Below, in pieces: positions 1-8,683 of a stretch of 53,602 bases of DNA. The translations under genes were made by a program, and so were the position numbers. This stretch comes from Methyloversatilis universalis (GTDB lineage Bacteria > Pseudomonadota > Gammaproteobacteria > Methylococcales > Methylococcaceae), in assembly GCA_020723665.1 (NCBI GenBank), contig DYIL01000019.1, forward strand, positions 1-53,602. Reading direction: 5' to 3'. Numbering within the stretch: the stretch's first letter is position 1; the number at the start of each line of letters is the position of its first letter. The notes under the pieces were generated by a model, which made no database searches, was not told where the DNA came from, and saw only the letters and a list, made by a program, of their open reading frames with translations.

Positions 1-76
1 TCATCTGCGGGCGACCTTATCAAAAAGAAAACGTTGGCGTTATTTTACCGAGGGGACTTATTTAGAGTTTCCTTAA
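1..76. repeat. End of a TIR element (family A) cut by the window edge
   Basis: Bases 57-72 read CTTATTTAGAGTTTCC, close to the right ends of the elements at 27517-27625 and 41284-41375 (TTATTCAGAGCTTCC). They are followed by TTAA at 73-76, the same target duplication that flanks the 41284 copy. The rest of the element would lie left of the window. The interior (1-56) does not resemble the other copies, so this may be a longer relative or the end of the parent insertion sequence. Judged by eye from short matches. Confidence 0.4.
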
Positions 77-200
77 TGCTTGGTAGTGCCCAATATCGTA
101 AAAGTGCCGGCGTCCGCAACGCGGACAATTTTGCCGGCAATGGCAGTCGGAAGGACCCACACAAGGCACGCACTCGGACGAGCGTTGTTATCCGCTTTTT
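77..200 (-). pseudogene. Possible zinc-ribbon transposase fragment
   Basis: On the minus strand this stretch encodes a short peptide with NCPRCGRRHFYDI and then HYQALRKL, which resembles the N-terminal zinc ribbon of insertion-sequence transposases. It has no start and is cut at 73-76 by the TTAA that borders the element end at 1-72. It may be a second transposase remnant lying next to the IS1595-type one at 200-553. The match is short and could be chance. Confidence 0.25.
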
Positions 201-553
201 TACACACCTCTTATGAACAGATGGCGCATCAGGCTTAGGGCCGAGACATTGTTCTTGGCCCGAGTCAGGAGGTACATGGCCAGAAACCCGGTGGTTAGCG
301 GCAGCTCGGTCACCTGGAAGATTGTCCCGGCGATCAGCGTCGTTTGCTTTCGGCTGTGTCCGCAAAGCCCGTAGGTTCGCTCGTTCTGTTCGAACACCGT
401 GTGCCGTGCACCGCCACAGGCCGGGCAGTGGAGACCGCCCAGCCGGCACAGAGCCTCCAGTGCCGCTTCGCATTGCGCTTCACAGCCACATTGCGTCAGA
501 AACTCGGCCAACGACAACTCTCCTCTCGCATTAAGACCGTGGTTTCGCCCCAT
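200..553 (-). pseudogene. Truncated IS1595-family transposase, N-terminal part
   Basis: About 117 residues starting MGRNHGLNARGELSLAEFL. They carry the zinc ribbon typical of IS1595-family transposases (CPACG, then a CGH knuckle) followed by the conserved segment TAGTIFQ...LPLTTGFLAMYLLTRAKN. The family is normally about 300 residues; here the frame ends right after SLMRHL, so the whole DDE catalytic domain is missing. An upstream in-frame extension to 622 is possible, but the family start is the ATG at 553. The gene is a dead remnant and fits the IS debris and small repeats elsewhere in the window. Confidence 0.7.
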
Positions 554-777
554 TTTTGACCGCCTAAACGACAATCGGGAAAGCGCGCACCATCGCAGAA
601 CGGTTGTCGAAACGTCGTCCAACGGCGGGACGTCATCCTATTGACATGGTTGAAAAGAACCGTAAATTCGCTGCCCTTAAAGACATTGTGGATGGAGCGG
701 TCGACAGAAACCCGGAAGTTCGGCTAAGGTTTCGACGTTTTAATTCAAGCTTTTAATCGAGTTTTTGGGATCGCCTC

Positions 778-1812
778 ATGTGTTGGAGCGGTGAAGCTTC
801 GGCCATGCTAGCGACAAGCGGTTTTGCGACGGCAAGCTACTTGGCCTACAAAGGGGAAACTCGGGAGCTTTGGGTGCCCCTCACCTATTTCGCCTGCATG
901 GAATTATTGCAGGCCGCGACCTACGTCTACATCGACCAGTGCGATACCCCGCAGAACCAGTTGCTGACTTGGCTAGGGTATCTCCATATCACGTTTCAGC
1001 CTTTCTTCGTCAACATGGTCGCGCTGTACTTCATTCCGGAGCAGGTGAAGCGGCGAATCGGCGGGATCGTGTACTCATTGTGCGGATTGGCCAGCTTGGC
1101 GATGCTGCTCAAGCTGTATCCCTTCTCCTGGGCGAGAACCTGCATCACGGGATACGAGGGGTTCTGCGGACGGCTCGTGTGTTCAATATCAGGAGACTGG
1201 CATATCGCCTGGCAGCTTCCGCTCAATGGACTGCTCTCGGATTATCCCGACCATCTCATCCCATTCCGCTTCGGCTTGCACGGGTTTGCCTACTTCGCGG
1301 CCAGTTTTTTCTTGCCTTTCCTTTACGGCTCATGGCGATTCGTCGCGCTTCACCTCGTCGTGGGGCCGCTGCTGGCCGATATCCTGACCCGCCACCCGAA
1401 CGAACATGCCGCGGTGTGGTGTCTGCTCTCCATCGGCTTGTGCGTCTCCGTGATCAAGACGCCGTTGCGTCGCCTGCTGCGCGTGAAGCGCTGGCCCGGA
1501 TACCGGCTGTGCCTGGAAAAGCCACTCGGCGAAATCGGCGAGTGGCTCGAGCCGGCCCTGGCTTCGAACAACCGATACACCGATCCGCCGCCCCCGCGCT
1601 GGCCGAGGTCGGACGCGTGGAAGAACTGCCCGCGACGCGGCCTTCGGGGCAAAAAGATCGGAATCCGCGCCAACCGGCCGGTGGATCGCGTCGCCAAGCG
1701 TACCGATCCCGAGCCGGTGCGGCTTGAAAATGACGGGAACATCCCTATGACTTGCGCTCGGATATCGAGCAAATCGCGACCAAAAGGAGGTAGAAGAACG
1801 TATGCGTGCTGA
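778..1812 (+). CDS. DUF5765-like multi-pass membrane protein
   Basis: 344 residues opening with MCWSGEASA, the hallmark start of a bacterial membrane family I know as DUF5765. The first ~240 residues contain about six to seven hydrophobic segments and several cysteines (positions 2, 40, 55, and a cluster near 120-135). Function is unknown. The last ~85 residues are rich in Pro/Arg and lack the look of a folded domain; they may be a disordered tail or the product of an old frameshift. The ABC exporter genes start 40 bp downstream on the same strand, but no functional link is known. Family assignment is from memory of the N-terminal motif. Confidence 0.65.
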   Translation: MCWSGEASAMLATSGFATASYLAYKGETRELWVPLTYFACMELLQAATYVYIDQCDTPQNQLLTWLGYLHITFQPFFVNMVALYFIPEQVKRRIGGIVYSLCGLASLAMLLKLYPFSWARTCITGYEGFCGRLVCSISGDWHIAWQLPLNGLLSDYPDHLIPFRFGLHGFAYFAASFFLPFLYGSWRFVALHLVVGPLLADILTRHPNEHAAVWCLLSIGLCVSVIKTPLRRLLRVKRWPGYRLCLEKPLGEIGEWLEPALASNNRYTDPPPPRWPRSDAWKNCPRRGLRGKKIGIRANRPVDRVAKRTDPEPVRLENDGNIPMTCARISSKSRPKGGRRTYAC

Positions 1813-1851
1813 TCTGACGCCATTCCATGTCCTGCCGGGGAGGGGTCGGCA

Positions 1852-2790
1852 ATGATCGAAACGTCTGCATTGACCAAGCATTACGGCCGCTTTACCGCCG
1901 TTGACAACATCTCGTTCCGGGTCGAACCCGGCGAGGTGCTCGGTTTTCTCGGACCGAACGGTGCCGGCAAATCCACCACGATGAAAATGATCGCGGGCTT
2001 TCTCGCCCCGAGTTCGGGCAGCGTCAAAGTGTGCGGCTTCGACGTCGAAAGCCGGCCCATCGAAGCCAAGCGGGCGCTCGGTTATCTGCCGGAAGGCGCT
2101 CCTGCCTACGGCGAGATGACGCCCCGCGCGTTCCTCGGGTTCGTGGCCGATGTCCGCGGCTTGAGCGGCGAGGAACGCACGCGGCGCCTGGACGATGTCA
2201 TCGGCCGGCTGCACCTGGAAGGCGTATTGGAACAGCCCATCGAAACATTATCCAAAGGCTTCAAGCGTCGCGTCGGCCTGGCTCAGGCCATCTTGCACGA
2301 TCCGCCCGTCCTGATTCTCGACGAACCGACCGACGGTCTAGACCCGAACCAGAAGCACGAGGTCCGCACGCTTATCAACGCCATGGCGAAAGACAAGGTC
2401 ATCGTCATTTCCACCCATATCCTGGAGGAGGTCAACGCCGTGTGTAACCGGGCGATCATCATCGCCGGCGGAAAACTCCTGGCCGACGCCGCCCCCGCCG
2501 AACTGGAGGCGCGCTCCCGCTATCACATGGCGGTGTCGCTGACTACGACCGAAACCGAGAAAGCCAAGGAGGCACTGGGCGCGATCCCTGACATCGAGAG
2601 TGTCGAGATCGACCCGCTCGATGAGCGCATCACGGCTTTCCCGCGCAAGGGCAAGCAAATCCTGGCGGCGGTCAGCGACGCGCTCAAGGCCCAGGGCGTC
2701 GCCATACGCGAATTGCAGCTCGAAACCGGCCGTCTGGACGAGGTATTCCGCAGCATCACCCAGCCGCACACACAGGAGGCCCGCGCATGA
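1852..2790 (+). CDS. ABC transporter ATP-binding protein (GldA-like)
   Basis: 312-residue ATPase of an ABC-2 type exporter. Walker A is GPNGAGKST (about residues 35-43), the signature region is LSKGFKRRVGLAQA in place of LSGGQ, and Walker B is VLILDEPTDGLDP; the switch His is in ISTHILEEV. The C-terminal ~90 residues are the extension typical of drug/lipid-type ABC-2 ATPases. A GAGGGG ribosome site lies upstream of the ATG. The stop overlaps the permease start by 4 bp (ATGA), so the two are translationally coupled. With the next three genes it matches the GldA-GldF-GldG arrangement first defined for Bacteroidetes gliding but also found in proteobacteria without gliding; the substrate is unknown. 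Confidence 0.9.
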   Translation: MIETSALTKHYGRFTAVDNISFRVEPGEVLGFLGPNGAGKSTTMKMIAGFLAPSSGSVKVCGFDVESRPIEAKRALGYLPEGAPAYGEMTPRAFLGFVADVRGLSGEERTRRLDDVIGRLHLEGVLEQPIETLSKGFKRRVGLAQAILHDPPVLILDEPTDGLDPNQKHEVRTLINAMAKDKVIVISTHILEEVNAVCNRAIIIAGGKLLADAAPAELEARSRYHMAVSLTTTETEKAKEALGAIPDIESVEIDPLDERITAFPRKGKQILAAVSDALKAQGVAIRELQLETGRLDEVFRSITQPHTQEARA

Positions 2791-3521
2791 ACCCGACCCT
2801 GACGCTTTTCAAACGCGAGCTGAGCAGCTATTTCGCGACGCCGGTGGCATACGTCTTCATCGTGATTTTCCTGCTGCTATCCGGCTCCTTCACATTTTAT
2901 CTCGGCGGGTTTTACGAACGCGGCCAGGCGGATCTGGAACCTTTCTTCCAATATCATCCCTGGCTTTACCTGTTCCTGGTCCCGGCGGTGGCCATGCGGC
3001 TCTGGGCCGATGAGCGCAAGAGCGGCACCATCGAGCTGCTGCTGACCCTGCCCGTCACCATGTGGCAGACGGTGGTCGCCAAATTCCTGGCCGCCTGGTC
3101 CTTCGTCGGCCTCGCCCTGTTGCTGACCTTCCCGATCTGGATCACCGTCAATTATCTCGGCGAGCCGGATAACGGCGTCATCCTCACCGGCTATCTCGGC
3201 AGCCTGTTGATGGCCGGCGGGTTTCTGGCCATAGGCGCTTGCCTGTCGGCCACGACGCGTAGCCAGGTGATCGCGTTCATCCTCAGCGTGGTCGTGTGCT
3301 TTCTCTTTCTCTTGGCCGGATTTCCGCTGGTACTGGACGTGTTCCGCGCGGTCGCTCCGCAAAGCCTGGTCGACGCCATCGCGGGGCTCAGCTTTCTGAG
3401 CCATTTCAACGCCATCTCGCAAGGCGTGGTCGATTTGCGAGACCTTTTGTATTTCCTGCTCGTCATCGGTTTTTGGCTCTACGCCAATGCCGTGGTTATC
3501 GATCTCAAGAAGGCGGATTGA
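2787..3521 (+). CDS. ABC-2 type permease (GldF-like)
   Basis: 244-residue inner-membrane permease with six predicted helices. The N-terminus has the standard ABC-2 form (FKRELSSYFATPVAYVF), and the segment ADERKSGTIELLLTLPVT is the conserved cytosolic loop that contacts the ATPase. It overlaps the ATPase gene by 4 bp and is followed 13 bp later by the GldG-like gene, so the cluster reads as one operon. Length and topology match GldF and the NosY/CcmB-like single-permease group. Substrate unknown. Confidence 0.88.
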   Translation: MNPTLTLFKRELSSYFATPVAYVFIVIFLLLSGSFTFYLGGFYERGQADLEPFFQYHPWLYLFLVPAVAMRLWADERKSGTIELLLTLPVTMWQTVVAKFLAAWSFVGLALLLTFPIWITVNYLGEPDNGVILTGYLGSLLMAGGFLAIGACLSATTRSQVIAFILSVVVCFLFLLAGFPLVLDVFRAVAPQSLVDAIAGLSFLSHFNAISQGVVDLRDLLYFLLVIGFWLYANAVVIDLKKAD

Positions 3522-3534
3522 GGAGTTCCGGAAC

Positions 3535-5406
3535 ATGAGCTTGAATCGCAAGACCTTGACCCACAGCACCCTTGGCCTTCTGGCGGTGCTCTTCGTGGCG
3601 GTGGTGCTGCTTTCCAATACCCTGTTCCGCGGCGCCCGGCTCGATTTGACCGAGAATTCGCTCTACACCTTGTCGCAAGGCAGCCGCAACATACTCGCCA
3701 AGCTCGACGAGCCTATCCATCTGACCCTTTATTTCTCCGACAAGGCGACGTCGGAAAGCGGCCGTGCCGACGTCCGAAACCTGCGGCTGTACTTCGAGCG
3801 GGTGCGCGAACTGTTGGAGGAAATGGCGTCGCGGGCCTCCGGCAAACTGCGGCTGGACGTGATCGACCCCCTGCCCTACTCCGAAGCCGAGGACCGCGCA
3901 GCGGCCGCGGGACTTCAGGGAATTCCCCTCGGTCCTTCGGGCGAAAAAATCTTCCTCGGCCTGGTCGGCACCAATTCCACCGACGGGCGGGCGGCGATTC
4001 CGTTTTTCGATCCCGGTAAGGAGTCGTTTCTCGAATACGACTTGGCCAAACTGATTCACGGCTTGGCCACGGCCAAAAAACCTACGGTCGGTTTCCTATC
4101 GGGACTTTCCATGAACGGCGGCTTCGATCCGTACGCGCGCGAACCGCGCGAACCCTGGGCCGTCTACCAGCAGCTTTCCCAATTGTTCGACGTCAAGCCA
4201 CTGCAGGCGGCGAGTCTGAAGTCGGTCGATCCCAACGTGAACGTTCTGGTCGTGGTCCATCCGAAGCAGCTCAGCGAGGATGCCCAATACGCCATCGACC
4301 AGTTCGTGCTACGGGGCGGGCATTTGCTGCTCTTCGTCGACCCCAACGCCGAGATGGACAACGGCGGTGCCGATCCCGGCAACCCCATGGCCGGCATGCT
4401 GGCGCCCAAGTTCTCCGATTTGCCGGCGCTGTTCAAGGCCTGGGGCGTCGAGTATGCCCCCGGCAGTGTGGTGCTGGATCGGGCCCACGCCCTCGCCGTC
4501 AGCACCGCTCTGGGCGCCGCGCCGATGCGGCATCCCGCCATGTTGCGTTTCACCCGATCCGATCTGAAGCAGGACGAAGTCATCACCGCCAGTCTCGAAA
4601 CCCTACACGTCGCCACCGCCGGTTATTTCAAACTGGCCAAAGACAGTCCGGCCAAGCTGACTCCCCTGATCGAGACCTCCGATCAGGCCATGACCGTCAC
4701 GGCGGAACAGGTCAAGTTCTCGAACGATCCTTCCAACCTGCTGGCCGGTTACAAGCCGAGCGGCGAGCGCTACTGTCTGGTCTGCCGTCTGGAAGGCAAG
4801 TTCAAGACCGCCTTTCCAAACAGGAAAGACTCCGGGCATCTCGCCGAAGCCAAAGAACCCGGCGAAATCCTGCTGGTGGCGGACACGGACATCCTCAGCG
4901 ACCGGCTCTGGGTTCGAACCCAGAACTTCTTCGGCCAGAAACTGCTGAACGCCTTCGCCGACAACGGCGACCTGTTCGCCAACGCGGTGGACAACATGGC
5001 CGGTTCCTCGGACCTCATCTCGATCCGAGGCCGCGGCGTTTCGAGCCGCCCCTTCACTAGAGTGGAGGAACTCAAGCGCGCCGCAGACACCCGGTTCCGC
5101 GTCAAGGAACAGGAACTCCAGCACGAACTGGCCGATACCGAGCGTAAGCTGGCCGACTTGCAGAGCGGCAAATCCAAGGACGAAAAGTTCGTGCTCAGTC
5201 CGGAACAACAGAAGGAGTTGGAAAACTTCCTCAAGCGCAAGCTGGAGATCCGCAAGGAACTGCGCGAGGTCCGGCGCCAATTGGACGCCGATATCGACGC
5301 GCTGGGCGCGCGGCTGAAGTTCATCAACATCGGTCTCGTGCCCCTGTTGCTGACGGCGGGAACGCTAGTCTTCCTGGGCTGGAAAGCCAGACATAAAGCG
5401 GTCTGA
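3535..5406 (+). CDS. GldG-like ABC transporter auxiliary protein
   Basis: 623 residues from the ATG at 3535, which has GAGGAG about 10 bp upstream; the frame is open further upstream but that would overlap the permease. One transmembrane helix lies near the N-terminus (about 10-32) and one at the C-terminus, with a large periplasmic domain between. The segment ARLDLTENSLYTLSQGS is the conserved opening of the GldG/ABC_transp_aux family. A coiled-coil stretch rich in Lys/Glu (about 520-590) precedes the last helix. Such proteins accompany GldA/GldF-type ABC pairs and are thought to be extracytoplasmic partners; the transported substrate is not known. Confidence 0.85.
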   Translation: MSLNRKTLTHSTLGLLAVLFVAVVLLSNTLFRGARLDLTENSLYTLSQGSRNILAKLDEPIHLTLYFSDKATSESGRADVRNLRLYFERVRELLEEMASRASGKLRLDVIDPLPYSEAEDRAAAAGLQGIPLGPSGEKIFLGLVGTNSTDGRAAIPFFDPGKESFLEYDLAKLIHGLATAKKPTVGFLSGLSMNGGFDPYAREPREPWAVYQQLSQLFDVKPLQAASLKSVDPNVNVLVVVHPKQLSEDAQYAIDQFVLRGGHLLLFVDPNAEMDNGGADPGNPMAGMLAPKFSDLPALFKAWGVEYAPGSVVLDRAHALAVSTALGAAPMRHPAMLRFTRSDLKQDEVITASLETLHVATAGYFKLAKDSPAKLTPLIETSDQAMTVTAEQVKFSNDPSNLLAGYKPSGERYCLVCRLEGKFKTAFPNRKDSGHLAEAKEPGEILLVADTDILSDRLWVRTQNFFGQKLLNAFADNGDLFANAVDNMAGSSDLISIRGRGVSSRPFTRVEELKRAADTRFRVKEQELQHELADTERKLADLQSGKSKDEKFVLSPEQQKELENFLKRKLEIRKELREVRRQLDADIDALGARLKFINIGLVPLLLTAGTLVFLGWKARHKAV

Positions 5407-5418
5407 GGAGGTTTCATC

Positions 5419-6669
5419 GTGAATCACGTCAATACCAAAGGTCTGTTGGGACTCGCCGCTCTGGCCGTGGTCGCCGTGATTGCGGCGATCGTCGTCGCTT
5501 CAAACCGTCAACCGGCAAGCGAATCGATCCCGGCCTCAAGCGAGGCCCTGCCGGGAATGCGCGAACACATCAACGATGTGACGGGCGTCACTCTGATCGC
5601 CGCAGAGGAAAAGCCGGTGGTGACCCTGGTTCGCGGAAACCAAGGGTGGACGGTCAAGGAAAAAGGGGACTTTCCCGCGAACACCGGCAAATTGCGGGAA
5701 CTGCTGCTGAAAATGGCCGGTGCCGAGCTGCTCGAACCCAAGACCGAAAACGCCGAACGCTATCCTGAACTGGGCGTCGAGGACGTCAATACCCAGGGTG
5801 CCAAGGGAGTCCTGGTGAGCTTGGACGGTCTGGGAAAACCTGTGCGACTCATCGTCGGCAAGGTCAGCGGCCAAGGCAACGGAACCTTCGTGCGCCGTCC
5901 CGAGGACAAGCAAAGCTGGCTGGCGAAGGGAGCGCTGCGCATCGAGCGCGACCCGACACAGTGGCTGGACAAGGCGTTAGCCGACATCCCAGCGGACCGA
6001 ATCGCCGAGATCGTCCTGACCCGGCCCGGCGGCAAAGCCTTGCGCCTGTACAAGACGGCACCGAGCGATAAGGAGTACAAGGTCGCCGATATCCCGTCCG
6101 GACGGGAACTCAAGGACGAATCCGCCGTCAACGGACTGGCCTCGACCCTGACCGGGTTGAACTTGGTGGACGTGTTGCCGGACGGATCTTCCCCGCCGCC
6201 CGGCCAAGACCAGGTCGTCAAAGCCCGCTACCGGACCTTCGACGGGCTGACGGTGGACGTCCAAACATGGAAACAGGACGACAAACGCCTCGCGCGCTTC
6301 TCGGCGGCGTTGGATAGCGCCGTGGCCGACGCACACATCCAAGCCGAACAGGCCAAGGCAAAAGCGGATTACGAAGCGAAGAACAAGGAAGCGAAGGATG
6401 CGGCCCGAGAAAATACGGGGGAAGGCGCGAACACTCCCGACCCAGCGCCCTTGGCCGTCTCCGACCCCGCCCAAGACCGCGAGCAGCGGCTGGACGCCCT
6501 GAACCGCGAAGTGGAAACCCTCAACCGCCGCTTCGCCCGCTGGAGCTTCGTCATTCCGGAGTACAAGTACGCCAACATGGACAAATCCCTGGAGGATCTG
6601 CTGAATCCGGTTGCCGAGAAGAACGGTCCCGCCAAAGAGAAGCAAGCCAAGAAATCGGCCAAGCGTTGA
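5419..6669 (+). CDS. DUF4340 domain protein of the exporter cluster
   Basis: 416 residues starting at a GTG preceded by GAGGAG (5405-5410). An N-terminal membrane anchor (about 8-28) is followed by a periplasmic region with two copies of the DUF4340 pattern (TLVRGNQGWTVKEKGDFPA, then a second with EYKVADIPSGRELKD). The last ~110 residues are charged and partly coiled-coil. DUF4340 proteins regularly sit next to GldG-like genes, so this is probably the fourth component of the same envelope complex. Spacing to the upstream gene is 12 bp. Function unknown. Confidence 0.8.
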   Translation: MNHVNTKGLLGLAALAVVAVIAAIVVASNRQPASESIPASSEALPGMREHINDVTGVTLIAAEEKPVVTLVRGNQGWTVKEKGDFPANTGKLRELLLKMAGAELLEPKTENAERYPELGVEDVNTQGAKGVLVSLDGLGKPVRLIVGKVSGQGNGTFVRRPEDKQSWLAKGALRIERDPTQWLDKALADIPADRIAEIVLTRPGGKALRLYKTAPSDKEYKVADIPSGRELKDESAVNGLASTLTGLNLVDVLPDGSSPPPGQDQVVKARYRTFDGLTVDVQTWKQDDKRLARFSAALDSAVADAHIQAEQAKAKADYEAKNKEAKDAARENTGEGANTPDPAPLAVSDPAQDREQRLDALNREVETLNRRFARWSFVIPEYKYANMDKSLEDLLNPVAEKNGPAKEKQAKKSAKR

Positions 6670-6686
6670 TCGAGCGTCGAAAAGGA

Positions 6687-6721
6687 GCGAGGCGGGAGGC
6701 GAAGCGTTCCGCCTCGCCTTT
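6687..6721 (+). terminator. Intrinsic terminator after the exporter operon
   Basis: A perfect 9-bp stem (GCGAGGCGG / CCGCCTCGC) followed by CTTT lies 17 bp after the DUF4340 gene. It most likely ends the operon running from 1852, though the T-tract is short. Confidence 0.65.
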
Positions 6722-6819
6722 GCTCTCAATTCGTACTCTGGTCAATTTATTGCTGCTCTAGGGCTAATTCCGGCGAGGTCAGCTTGTGGACGCATTGCTG
6801 ACCGTGAAACTCACCCGCA

Positions 6820-7796
6820 TTAATTATTTCGGATTCCGGTCAATGCGATAATGCGATTCTTAAAATCCTCATACTCCTCAGAGCGACCATTTATGAGCGT
6901 CGAAAGCCGATAAAACCGATTTGTAGAAGGAGACTCACGCTTTGCCATGTCAAGCTCAATGCGGTCGACATTCACGACAGTCCAGCATTCCACATAACCG
7001 GAAGCTTTCGCCTTTTGATGACTTTTTTCAGCTTCTCCGATACGGTTGTGAATGTTGGAAAAATCGGTACCCCCTTTTACTTCAACGGCGATAATGTTCC
7101 GAAATTTACCTTTTGCCATTTCTTCGCGTATTACAATGTCGGGATCGGGTGCAAATGCGATAGACACCTTGCGGCCAGCGGCGTTTTCGATCTCCATTTT
7201 TCCTGAACTCGAAGAAGTAGCGGCATGTTGAACGATAAGATGAATCGCCTCAAACACGCGAACAATGCCTTCCGCCCCTTTCTTTACATTCGCTCCGCCA
7301 CGGAGTTGCGGACCAACCGTCAGCAAAGCCAAGTCGTCCAATAACTCGCAACTGAGCCGATCTGCGCCGATACCCTCCACCAAAGCGCAAGCGCTATCGA
7401 TCAAAGCTTTGCACAGCGCGGACAGAGAGGCCTTTTGTCCCTCGTTCAAACGCCCGAACTCTTCCATTGCTTTAAAACCCGAAACACCAAATTCCGCGCT
7501 ATAAAAAAAGCCTTCTGACTGAAGCCAAGCAAAAGTCGGTAATACCCTAATAATCGCGGATTCTGTTCAAATAAGCATGGAACAGGAAACACCAACTCGC
7601 CACGCAGCCCTCGGGCAGCTAAGGCTTTAAGACAATGTTCGGGAACGTATTCGGATAACTGGGTATTCAGCAAGGCAAGATCGGTCTTCTCTACCGTCGA
7701 ACCAAGCGCATCCTGCATGTACAAAGTACGCATCTGACCGAGTGCAAATGAAAAATCGATTTGCAATTCGGGTGCGGGAATTCGGAAGACAGCCAT
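6820..7796 (-). pseudogene. XcyI-like type II restriction endonuclease, frameshifted
   Basis: Two overlapping frames together give about 325 residues, the size of XcyI-type nucleases. The N-terminal part (7796 to about 7446) has FSFALGQMRTLYMQDALG and LLGYYRLLLGFSQKAFF; the C-terminal part (from about 7500 down to 6820) holds PDIVIREEM and IIAVEVKGGTD, a D-(E/V)xK-type nuclease motif. The frames join if one T is added to a run of seven T (A7 at 7503-7509 on the plus strand). The start overlaps the methyltransferase stop by one base (TAATG). As written the enzyme is broken, unless the run slips during replication or transcription or the base count is an error. XcyI relatives cut CCCGGG. Confidence 0.75.
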
Positions 7797-8668
7797 TATG
7801 CAGCTACTTTAATGACACTCGGTTCGAAAATACCCAATCTTTGAACCGCCATTCGGACATATTCCGAATGAAGTTCTATACCCACATACCGGCGTCCATG
7901 GCTTAAACAAACAAGTCCTACGGTACCTGAACCGAAAAAAGGATCGAGCACGAAATCGTTCGGTTTCGTGGAAGCGAGTATGCAAGGCTCGATTAAAGCG
8001 GGTGGAAACGTGGCAAAATGCGCGCCCGGAAATGCTTGGGTATTAATATCCCAGACACTGCGCCGATTTCGTGGTTTACCGTTTCCCCCTATCTCCCGCA
8101 TTGCCTCGCGGTCGTAATAATAACGCTCCGATTTGCTGAACATGAATAGATATTCATGGGCACGGGTCGGGCGATCAGTAACACTCTCTGGCATCGCATT
8201 GGGTTTGTGCCAAACGATGTCGCTGCGGAGATACCACCCATCTTCTTGGAGCGCAAACGCCAAACGCCAGGGAATGCCCAACAGATCTTTGGGTTTAAGG
8301 CCTTCCGGTGTATCCGGGCGAACGTTCATGGCTCGAGCTGGATTTTTCTTGTCCGGCGCTCGATAACCCCGATTGCCGCTGGTGTAGCCATCGCCGATAT
8401 TGAGCCATAACAACCCATCGGATTTGAGAACCCGTTTGATTTCCGCAAATATCGCGACGAGCCGGTTCAAAAACTGCGGCAACGTAGGCTCCAATCCAAT
8501 TTGCCCTTCGATGCCATAATCCCGCAGGCCCCAATAGGGCGGTGACGTGACCACACATTGCACTGATTCCGACGGGATTCGTTGGAGAACGTGAAACGCA
8601 TCCCCTTCAAACAAGATCGACTCCGTAAGAGCGAATTTTTCCGGCGGAAGGATATGTTCTTGTCGCAT
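7796..8668 (-). CDS. XcyI-like DNA methyltransferase (probable N4-cytosine)
   Basis: About 290 residues from the ATG at 8668 (GAAGG eight bases upstream; the frame continues to a TTG at 8683). The catalytic motif TSPPYWGLRDYG lies near residue 45, and the SAM-binding DPFFGSGTVG lies near the C-terminus, the motif order of beta-class N4-C/N6-A methyltransferases. SPPY favours N4-cytosine. Similarity to M.XcyI/M.Cfr9I (CCCGGG) is from memory. The gene is intact while its partner nuclease is frameshifted, the usual end state of a decaying restriction-modification system. Confidence 0.85.
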   Translation of the reverse strand: MRQEHILPPEKFALTESILFEGDAFHVLQRIPSESVQCVVTSPPYWGLRDYGIEGQIGLEPTLPQFLNRLVAIFAEIKRVLKSDGLLWLNIGDGYTSGNRGYRAPDKKNPARAMNVRPDTPEGLKPKDLLGIPWRLAFALQEDGWYLRSDIVWHKPNAMPESVTDRPTRAHEYLFMFSKSERYYYDREAMREIGGNGKPRNRRSVWDINTQAFPGAHFATFPPALIEPCILASTKPNDFVLDPFFGSGTVGLVCLSHGRRYVGIELHSEYVRMAVQRLGIFEPSVIKVAA

Positions 8669-8683
8669 GGCGCTTACCTTCAA

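Noticed and set aside
45..473. Open frame of 142 codons on the minus strand
   Set aside because: It overlaps the IS1595 transposase fragment in another frame, is Arg/Pro-rich and has no family features.
1330..2214. Long open frame of 294 codons on the minus strand
   Set aside because: It is antisense to the DUF5765 and ABC ATPase genes and has the composition of a GC-driven shadow frame.
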